Assembly (NCBI GenBank): GCA_030614005.1
Contig: JAUWKS010000005.1
Span: forward strand, 1-41,963
Direction of reading: 5' to 3'
Length of the DNA: 41,963 bases
From: Candidatus Heimdallarchaeota archaeon
GTDB lineage: Archaea; Asgardarchaeota; Heimdallarchaeia; JABLTI01
Each line of letters starts with the position of its first letter. Positions within the stretch are counted from its first letter, which is position 1. Made by a program: the position numbers and the translations under genes. Below are positions 1 to 6,469 of the stretch, in pieces. Below the pieces are notes generated by a model, which was given only the letters and a program-made list of their open reading frames with translations, searched no databases and had not been told where the DNA came from.

Positions 1-105
1 AGAGAAGCAATCGTAAATTGTTACTTCTTCTTCCATTCCAAGAAGATGTTTTGCTAAATGATGTCCGATAAATCCTGCTCCACCAGTTATCAAGAAATTA
101 GTCAA
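1..105 (-). CDS. NAD-dependent epimerase/dehydratase, N-terminal fragment
   Basis: Only the first 35 codons are in the window; the gene runs off the left edge. The translation begins MTNFLITGGAGFIGHHLAKH, an extended-SDR Rossmann start with the NAD-binding GGAGFIG motif at residues 8-14 and an acidic-strand sequence (TIYD) near residue 32. Such proteins are usually UDP-glucose 4-epimerases, dTDP-glucose dehydratases or related sugar-nucleotide enzymes; the substrate cannot be told from this fragment. The start is TTG at 105-103, because an in-frame TGA lies three codons upstream. No clear Shine-Dalgarno is visible, and an inverted repeat directly abuts the start codon. Confidence 0.85.
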   Translation of the reverse strand, partial: MTNFLITGGAGFIGHHLAKHLLGMEEEVTIYDCFS

Positions 106-180
106 TTTTTGTCAGCTCTTTCAGTGAATTCAACCATTCACTTGAAAATTTCCTTTTTAAAGAGCTAAACTGACAAAAAT
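105..180. repeat. Nested imperfect inverted repeat before the epimerase start
   Basis: The outer arms are 105-121 and 159-180. They pair over 11 bp (105-115 with 170-180) and 6 bp (116-121 with 159-164), with a 5-nt bulge. An inner perfect hairpin of 7 bp (123-129 with 136-142) has a 6-nt loop. It lies between the bactofilin-like gene and the epimerase, both read leftward, and the outer arm reaches the first base of the TTG start codon. It could be a terminator for the upstream gene, a 5'-UTR structure controlling the epimerase, or a protein-binding palindrome. Confidence 0.6.
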
Positions 181-243
181 AGTGATAAAAATACCACCTA
201 AAAAAAAGAAAGAGAAAATGTGAGGAAGTTTATACGAAACGGT

Positions 244-1020
244 TTATTCCGGATCGTAAGTTTTGTCTAATGCCTCACCAATTCGACAATTTTCACCAGC
301 ATTCATTTTTGGACAAATGACTTTTTCAGCGATAACATAGTCAATATCAATTTTATTTTGTGAGATAATTTCCTTTACTCGTAGATATGCGACATTTCTT
401 GCTTTTTTATCAATGTCGATTTTTATTTTGTTTGCTTGTAGTTTTCCATTGATGAATGAAGGTCCCGATATTTTTAATTCAAAACTTTCGCACTCAATAT
501 CTTCATCTACTTCAATTGACCCTCGAGCGATTATCGATTTCTCTACTTTAACATTTCTTTTTGAAGTAAAACCACCAATAGCGATTAAATTTTCTGCTTC
601 AATTTTTCGATCTGAAACAAGCCCGCCTTCTACATCAATTAGACCGTCAACTTTTATTTCTCCGCCTGCTTTCACTCCACCTTTTACTTCAAGAGTTGCT
701 GATTTTATTCCTTCGCCAATGTCAACTCCTCCATAAACAACAATTTCTCTTCCTTGAAATTTCCCTCCAGCAGTTACTCCACCTTTAATGTTGACTTCAT
801 TTTCAGCAATAATATCTGCTCCTACGGATATTCCACCTAAAACTTCAATATCGTTCACCCAGAGACTGCCATCAACTTTTATTGATCCTTTTATATTCAC
901 GTCATTTGCGTTTAAACTTCCTCTGCAAATCAGTCCGCCTAAAATGCGCACTTGGTCAAAGTCTCCATCTCCATCTATTACAATTCCTGCTAATCCTTTT
1001 AGGTCAGGCTTCTTACTCAT
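244..1020 (-). CDS. Bactofilin-like polymer-forming beta-helix protein
   Basis: About 258 residues with no signal peptide or membrane segment. Nearly the whole chain consists of short strands separated by GG or G-rich turns at roughly 18-20 residue spacing (for example VLGGISVGADI, VNIKGGVTAGG, VYGGVDIGEG, VKGGVKAGGE), the pattern of a right-handed parallel beta-helix. Bactofilins (DUF583) polymerise into cytoskeletal filaments and have this pattern, but they are usually shorter with a central core; here repeats cover more than 200 residues. ATG at 1020 is preferred to GTG at 1029 because GGTG lies 6 nt before it. The three-residue extension adds nothing. The function as a filament or scaffold is inferred from fold pattern only. 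Confidence 0.65.
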   Translation of the reverse strand: MSKKPDLKGLAGIVIDGDGDFDQVRILGGLICRGSLNANDVNIKGSIKVDGSLWVNDIEVLGGISVGADIIAENEVNIKGGVTAGGKFQGREIVVYGGVDIGEGIKSATLEVKGGVKAGGEIKVDGLIDVEGGLVSDRKIEAENLIAIGGFTSKRNVKVEKSIIARGSIEVDEDIECESFELKISGPSFINGKLQANKIKIDIDKKARNVAYLRVKEIISQNKIDIDYVIAEKVICPKMNAGENCRIGEALDKTYDPE

Positions 1021-1228
1021 TTTTAACACCTAATTTCTAACTATCTATTTTTTCACTTTGATATGAGTAGCTTTTCTTGAATAAAAATTAATCGAATTAC
1101 ACTTCATTTTCCTACTAGTTTTAACCTCAAATATTTAACAATTATTTTCTAGAACCAATTACTTTAAATGCTCGAATAATATTTATCTAATATTTACAAT
1201 AAAGTTGTTATAATCAGGTGAAGAAAAG

Positions 1229-1975
1229 ATGTACTTTAGTCACCCAACCAATTATGCTTATCTTATTGGCGGAGCCGTTGCAATTATTGTCAGTATTGTA
1301 ATTCTAGCCAAAGATATCCGTCTTCCCCTGAATATTCTATTCGCAAGTTCTTTGTTCTTCTTTGGTAATTCTTTGTTGTTCAATGCTTTAACCTATCTCT
1401 TTACAACTGACCAAGGTGCTGTAAACTACATTCGAGATGTTTCTACAATTAGTGGGGGGGTTGGCGCATTCCTTGCTTTTATTACTGCTTTTACAATGTA
1501 CAAAGGATTACATTATCTCAAGAAATGGTACTTTATCATTCCAACCGTATTGGTATGCATAGTTGATATTGCAATAGGAGCAATTTTTGATACAGTAGTA
1601 CCTGATCCTGACCTAGGAGGAATAAAAACAACTCAAAAACCTTGGGTAATGATCTTTCTTTATGGGATACCTGTACTCATGCTAATTTTAACAAACATCT
1701 ATTTTTTCCATACAAGAAAAGAGGTAGAAGAACCAATAGTTAAAAAACGAATTTTATTTTTTATTCTTGGATTTCTTTTTATGATTTTAGGTGTTTTAAT
1801 ATATGCTATATTTGGCATATTAGAACAAGTCTTCAGTTACTCCTCTCCTACTGTTGAATTTATAACTTGGATTTTTGCTTCTTTATCTTGGGTTGCTGGT
1901 CCAATATTAATGTTAATAGGGTTTTACATCGGAAAAATCAGCAAAGATTCTGTGGAAGAGATACAAGTACAATAA
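1229..1975 (+). CDS. Seven-transmembrane protein of unknown function
   Basis: The 248 residues hold about seven hydrophobic helices: near 10-27, 32-57, 73-93, 101-121, 140-160, 175-200 and 213-235. There is a short, charged, cytosol-like C-terminus and no soluble domain. The layout recalls the 7-TM sensor modules found at the N-terminus of some prokaryotic histidine kinases, but no output domain follows, so this is only a resemblance. A GGTGA Shine-Dalgarno sits just before ATG 1229. A T-rich tract follows the stop codon, so it is probably transcribed alone. Its promoter must lie in the 200-nt divergent gap shared with the bactofilin-like gene. Confidence 0.7.
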   Translation: MYFSHPTNYAYLIGGAVAIIVSIVILAKDIRLPLNILFASSLFFFGNSLLFNALTYLFTTDQGAVNYIRDVSTISGGVGAFLAFITAFTMYKGLHYLKKWYFIIPTVLVCIVDIAIGAIFDTVVPDPDLGGIKTTQKPWVMIFLYGIPVLMLILTNIYFFHTRKEVEEPIVKKRILFFILGFLFMILGVLIYAIFGILEQVFSYSSPTVEFITWIFASLSWVAGPILMLIGFYIGKISKDSVEEIQVQ

Positions 1976-1980
1976 TAATA

Positions 1981-1997
1981 GTTTTTTTATTTTTTTA
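1981..1997 (+). terminator. Poly-T terminator
   Basis: Two runs of seven T separated by a single A lie 5 nt after the stop of the 7-TM gene. Archaeal RNA polymerase terminates efficiently on such U-tracts without a hairpin. Confidence 0.6.
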
Positions 1998-2057
1998 GCT
2001 TGAAGTTTAGAATATATATTATTATTTGTCGGTTCTTCAACAGTTTAATTGCAACAC

Positions 2058-2070
2058 TTTATAAATATTT
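2058..2070 (+). promoter_or_regulatory. TATA box for the secreted C-anchored protein
   Basis: TTTATAAATATTT is a near-ideal archaeal TATA element, predicting transcription start around 2085-2092. This lies inside the longer open frame that begins at 2000, which argues that the real gene starts downstream, at TTG 2147. Confidence 0.6.
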
Positions 2071-2146
2071 GAAGGTAATAGTAATGTATGCATGCAAGTG
2101 TTCTTCTTGCCTTGCTAGAAAATTAGCACTAAACGGTGAAATTATT

Positions 2147-3772
2147 TTGAGGTCGAAAAATCTAGTATTGATAACCTTAGTTCTCTTAATGCTCACACCA
2201 ATCTTTGCAGTTAGTAGCAGAAACGTACCAGATTATACGTACACTACACCTGATGATTGGGATTCGAGCGTAGGCGTAACTCCAGGGTTAACAATCAAAT
2301 ATAATATTAATGAGTTAGTTGCTCCCGCGATGGAAAATGTAACTATTCCAGATCTTGCTGGCAATCAACTCTATGTAAAGGTTATGTCCGTAGAAAATGA
2401 CATTGACTTCTCTTCAGCAGATACCGGAGTTCTCATTCGCTATGGATTGGGTATTATCTTTTCCACTGATACTACATTCTCCATTGGAGAAGGTTTTACA
2501 GCAATTGATGTTACTTTACCAGCTGGTTCAGCAACCCCAGCTATAGTTATCCCAGGTGTTCCCCATTTCAACGCTACATATGCAGCTACTTCACTATTCT
2601 TCTTGAATAATGATTGGTCAGAGCATGCAGCAGTGTTCAATTTCCTTGGATTTGTTGTTGATGATACTGTTGATGAATTAGCTGTCTCATTAGTGAATGG
2701 TACAGGATCCATTTCCGCAAGTTGGAGAAAATCAGATGGTATCCTAACTTCTATGATGATTGATGATATTGTAATAATGGGTATGGATTATACCGGAATG
2801 ACTATGGATATTAGTTTAGCTTCAGTTGCAGACAAAGCGCTAGCTGTCGCTGTTGGTGATGAAATCATTTTATCAAATGAAATTGCTACTATGGACATTA
2901 CAGGCACTGGTGATTTGTATTCACTAATGAATCAAACTCAATTGACATCCATTGAAACTGAATTTGAAGCAGTTCAAGATGAGATAATGCTAAAATACAT
3001 TGTCACAGAAGTTGAAGGACTTTATTACAAATGTGATGCCTTCATGTATGATTTTGAAACAAAATCATTAGTTGCTTCAGATCTTCCTGTTGTTTTCAAT
3101 GGCTTTTTGGGTGCAATTGATCTCCAAGATCCACCTATGATTTATAATGCGCTATTTGACAAATATACAACAAAAGGACCTGTTGCTACAGCAACATTTA
3201 TTCCAGCTGTTGCACCCGTAATAACTCCTGATTTTGATATCTACGGGGGATATTTAGTACTCGCAGATACCATTGTAGGCGTCTATTTGGATGACATATT
3301 GGACTTCATTCCATCAACAGATCTTGGTGGAGTTACTATCAATACCATTGATGGAGACTTTTGGATGTCTGAGAAAAGAGGTTATTACTACTTCCAAGAA
3401 TCACTCAATGCTGATATTTCGTTGGAACTTGATCAAGTTGTAGCTAGTCCTTTCACAGCAAATATGGCACTCACTTTTGATATTGATGCAACTCTCATAG
3501 AAGAAGGTTGGTTAGGATATCACGAATCTGGCGTTGTCGCAGGAATGCGTATGAAATTAGATGTTTCAATAGAAGTAACTTCTGAGTATTCTGTTTCAGG
3601 ATTACCAACTGGTAAATTGACAATCAGTGTTGACTTTAAGGTAACAAATCCAGATTATAATCCTCGAGACCCAATGGGTGGAGGCGTTATCCCAGGTTAT
3701 ACTTGGTTAGTAGCAATTCCAGCTTTGCTTGGTCTTGCAGCTGTTGGGTTAATCTCTCGTAGAAGAAAATAG
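2147..3772 (+). CDS. Secreted protein with C-terminal membrane anchor
   Basis: With the TTG at 2147 the protein is about 541 residues and begins MRSKNLVLITLVLLMLTPIF, a textbook signal peptide. GGTGA lies 8 nt before that TTG and a TATA box about 85 nt before it. The open frame continues upstream to 2000, but without good initiation signals. The mature part is rich in Asp, Thr and beta-prone residues, with few Cys. Near the C-terminus a GGGVIPGY linker leads into one hydrophobic helix ending SRRRK, giving an extracellular domain anchored with an inside-positive tail. This is a common design for archaeal surface proteins. No catalytic motif is recognised; a surface or adhesion role is a guess. 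Confidence 0.75.
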   Translation: MRSKNLVLITLVLLMLTPIFAVSSRNVPDYTYTTPDDWDSSVGVTPGLTIKYNINELVAPAMENVTIPDLAGNQLYVKVMSVENDIDFSSADTGVLIRYGLGIIFSTDTTFSIGEGFTAIDVTLPAGSATPAIVIPGVPHFNATYAATSLFFLNNDWSEHAAVFNFLGFVVDDTVDELAVSLVNGTGSISASWRKSDGILTSMMIDDIVIMGMDYTGMTMDISLASVADKALAVAVGDEIILSNEIATMDITGTGDLYSLMNQTQLTSIETEFEAVQDEIMLKYIVTEVEGLYYKCDAFMYDFETKSLVASDLPVVFNGFLGAIDLQDPPMIYNALFDKYTTKGPVATATFIPAVAPVITPDFDIYGGYLVLADTIVGVYLDDILDFIPSTDLGGVTINTIDGDFWMSEKRGYYYFQESLNADISLELDQVVASPFTANMALTFDIDATLIEEGWLGYHESGVVAGMRMKLDVSIEVTSEYSVSGLPTGKLTISVDFKVTNPDYNPRDPMGGGVIPGYTWLVAIPALLGLAAVGLISRRRK

Positions 3773-3788
3773 TTTTAGCATATTAAAA

Positions 3789-3827
3789 GTGCGAAAATTT
3801 CGCACCTCTCTTTTTTCTTTTTTTTTT
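3789..3827 (+). terminator. Hairpin plus T-tract terminator
   Basis: GTGCGAAA at 3789-3796 and TTTCGCAC at 3798-3805 form a perfect inverted repeat, followed by a pyrimidine tract that is almost all T to 3827. It lies 17 nt after the stop of the secreted-protein gene. Confidence 0.75.
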
Positions 3828-3969
3828 ATCTTTATCATCTATTTTTGAATTTAGCTCTTTTTAAATTAAATTTAGTTAGTGTTTCAATGAAAAGGAGTAT
3901 CTAATATCTCAAGTATAGTATTTGCCTCTGCTTTAGGGATTTTGTGAGTAGACAATATTAGAATAGTCT

Positions 3970-5424
3970 GTGAACAAATTGGCTTCGGAAATTGATGATA
4001 CCACTGCTGAACTGCATAAGTTCAATCATTTTTGGAATGTAATTTCAGATGGTCCAAGAAAACTATGGATGAAACCAGAAGCAAGGATTATTTTTCTACT
4101 ATTACTTGCTCGTTTCGTGTTTGTTGTTTTCACTCATTGGGGTATGGATTTTGATTTCTATATTGAAATCTCTGAAAGAATTTTCAATGGAGAACAACTT
4201 TATGTTGATATTGATTCAACGCACATGCCCTTAGTTGATCTAATTTATCTCGCAATGTACACTATTTGTCCTTGGAAAGGAAGTATTGTTGCAGTACGCA
4301 TTTTTCTTAAATTTCCTTTTCTACTATCTGATATTGGAATTGCATTAGCGGTAATGAAAATTATTGAATTTGAATGTAAAAAAGAGTTTACTGAGAATAA
4401 TGAATTGACTACTGAGCAATTAGCAAGCATTCGAAAAGCCAAATTGATTGCAGGTTATTTTGTTGCTTTTAGTTTACCACTGATCTTTCAAACTGGTGGG
4501 GGAAGATACGATAGTTTGTTGATATTCTGTTTTACAATGGTAGTTTATTATCTTCAAAGAAAGAATTGGTTTGGAGTAGCTTTTTTTGCTGCTTTAGGCA
4601 CTTCTGTAAAATATATAGGGATCATTTTCCTTCCCTTTGTTATTTTCTGGATGCGCAAAGAAGATTTCAAACCATTTATTTTTGGTTTACTTCTCGGCTT
4701 TTTACCAATTTATCCTTTTCTTATTATTTGTCCAGAAGCTTTCATCAGAACTATCATAAATCGTAGTAGCCATATCGCTTATGGTTTTGCTTTATGGCAT
4801 GCTATTTATATTATTTGGAATAACTTTTCCATAAAATACGTTGGTGATATTGAAGCTACATATGATACTAGTGATGAACCTTGGTTTGTTAAAGATCTCT
4901 ATATGCCAGTTTTCATTGCTGTTTATTCACTTATTTTTGTTTTTTATGTAATAAAATGGTGGAAGACTATGCGCTCTGAATCTATTGATCAACAATCACT
5001 TTCTACAATTACTAGTTTAGTTTTCATCCCACTGCTTATTTTTAGTTTAACTTTCAAAGCAATTAATATCCAAGTTTTGGCTTGGTTCATACCTTATATT
5101 GCATTGCATAAAAAACTCGATTTGGCTTTGGAATACACTTTTCTAACTTTAATAAATGGTGCTGGTTTGATTATCTACGGAGCTTATGATCCAATTTCTT
5201 TTGCTAAATTAATTGCTCTAGCAGCTGGAGAAGGATCTTTGTTCAACATTATTTTGATTCAACCAATAATATATATTCAAGAGCATACTTCAGAAAAAAT
5301 TTGGGCTACTGTTATTTTTATCTCAATTATCTGGTTTCTAGTTAGAACTTTAGCTGAATTATTACTTTGTTCAAAGGAGTTGCTTTCAAATGCACCAAAA
5401 CTAAAACCTACTCTGAGCTTGTAG
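3970..5424 (+). CDS. Multi-pass membrane glycosyltransferase, GT-C type
   Basis: The 484 residues carry about 10-11 transmembrane helices. The first extracytoplasmic loop contains WGMDFDFYIEISERI followed by a tyrosine-rich segment, resembling the acidic catalytic loop of GT-C polyprenyl-phosphate mannosyltransferases (DUF2029/GT87-like). Later helices have the VAFFAALGTSVKYIGIIFLP pattern common in these enzymes. The likely role is transfer of a sugar from a lipid carrier outside the membrane, as in N-glycan or glycolipid assembly. The start is weak: GTG at 3970 has no close Shine-Dalgarno and no ATG occurs before the first helix region. It stands alone, between a terminator and an AN1-finger gene. 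Confidence 0.65.
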   Translation: MNKLASEIDDTTAELHKFNHFWNVISDGPRKLWMKPEARIIFLLLLARFVFVVFTHWGMDFDFYIEISERIFNGEQLYVDIDSTHMPLVDLIYLAMYTICPWKGSIVAVRIFLKFPFLLSDIGIALAVMKIIEFECKKEFTENNELTTEQLASIRKAKLIAGYFVAFSLPLIFQTGGGRYDSLLIFCFTMVVYYLQRKNWFGVAFFAALGTSVKYIGIIFLPFVIFWMRKEDFKPFIFGLLLGFLPIYPFLIICPEAFIRTIINRSSHIAYGFALWHAIYIIWNNFSIKYVGDIEATYDTSDEPWFVKDLYMPVFIAVYSLIFVFYVIKWWKTMRSESIDQQSLSTITSLVFIPLLIFSLTFKAINIQVLAWFIPYIALHKKLDLALEYTFLTLINGAGLIIYGAYDPISFAKLIALAAGEGSLFNIILIQPIIYIQEHTSEKIWATVIFISIIWFLVRTLAELLLCSKELLSNAPKLKPTLSL

Positions 5425-5506
5425 ATTGGTGATTTTTCTTTTTCAGCTTAAAAATTCAAATGATTTCTAAATGTTTATTATAGCTTAGTATTAAGAGGAT
5501 AGTATT

Positions 5507-6469
5507 ATGGCTCAATGTAATTATCTTGGTTGTGAGCGAAAAGAAGCACTACCTTTCAAATGCAAATATTGTGGTAAATCTTTCTGTACGAAACATCGTC
5601 TGCCAGAAAATCATGCCTGTGAACAATTACATTTGAGCAAATCACCTATCTCTATTGTGAGTAAATCTGAAATTGCCACTAAAAAGCAGGTTGATGTTAA
5701 ATCTTCAGATGCTCCTCCAAAAGATCAACGATTTACGACTTATGATTTTAATGATGATGATTCACAATATTATGGACAAGGTTCAGACGGTACAGTTTAT
5801 AATATAAAACCAACCGAGAGACAGACACAAAGAAGAGCTATTTTTTCCCAAGTGGGTGATTCGTTTACAACAGGTAAAGAATTCCTAGATATTATAATAG
5901 GCTCTCTAATTGTTATGCTTTCTTTTGGATTCACTGCCATTTTAATGTCTGGTGTTCGTTGGGCTTTTTCAGGTTTTCTTATTGGAATTATTTTAGTGTC
6001 ATACCTCTCTACAATAATTCCACAAAAATTACTTGCCAAGAGATTTGGGTACACATCACGATATATGCTCACAAAACTTGGTCTGCTGCTTTCTTTTTTT
6101 ACCATTATCTCTCCGGTAAAGTACCTAAGTCCTGGAATGTTGATGATTCCCGAGCTAGATTTTATAGCTAAGAAAAGAAGTGGTTTAATAAGTGCAATTG
6201 GATTATTAATCAATATTACTCTTGGAATAATCTTTATTATTCTCGGAATACTTTTAGCTGAACCCTCAATTGCAATTCTAATGCTCACTGGTGCATTTAT
6301 CACTTCACAACTAACCATTTTGAGATTAATTCCGATGCGTTTCTTACCTGGTAAGAGAATTTTGAATTGGAGTTGGCCTTTATTTACAATTATGCTAGTA
6401 TTAACATTAGCTATCTTTATCTTATCAATTCTATTTGGAGTACTGGGTGTAAAAATTATCTCCATCTAA
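5507..6469 (+). CDS. AN1 zinc finger fused to degenerate S2P-like membrane domain
   Basis: Residues 4-40 have the AN1 pattern: Cys pairs, then CKYCGKSFCTKHRLPENHAC. AN1 fingers in eukaryotes accompany ubiquitin and stress functions; archaeal versions are often fused to membrane peptidases. A charged linker (about 45-120) leads to five or six membrane helices. The segment YLSTIIPQKLLAKRFGYTSR and the later SGLISAIGLLINITLGIIF resemble the active-site helix and the downstream helix of archaeal site-2 (M50) proteases. However, no HExxH is present: TIIPQ (about 169-173) occupies the expected place. It is therefore probably a non-catalytic pseudoprotease, though the alignment is by eye. Its stop overlaps the convergent permease stop by 4 nt. 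Confidence 0.65.
   Translation: MAQCNYLGCERKEALPFKCKYCGKSFCTKHRLPENHACEQLHLSKSPISIVSKSEIATKKQVDVKSSDAPPKDQRFTTYDFNDDDSQYYGQGSDGTVYNIKPTERQTQRRAIFSQVGDSFTTGKEFLDIIIGSLIVMLSFGFTAILMSGVRWAFSGFLIGIILVSYLSTIIPQKLLAKRFGYTSRYMLTKLGLLLSFFTIISPVKYLSPGMLMIPELDFIAKKRSGLISAIGLLINITLGIIFIILGILLAEPSIAILMLTGAFITSQLTILRLIPMRFLPGKRILNWSWPLFTIMLVLTLAIFILSILFGVLGVKIISI

Noticed and set aside
2000..2146. N-terminal extension of the secreted protein
   Set aside because: The frame is open, but a TATA box lies inside it, and a TTG with GGTGA and a perfect signal peptide starts at 2147.
5797..6465. 222-codon minus-strand ORF
   Set aside because: It is antisense to the AN1/S2P-like gene, whose translation shows real domains. 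The antisense translation has none.
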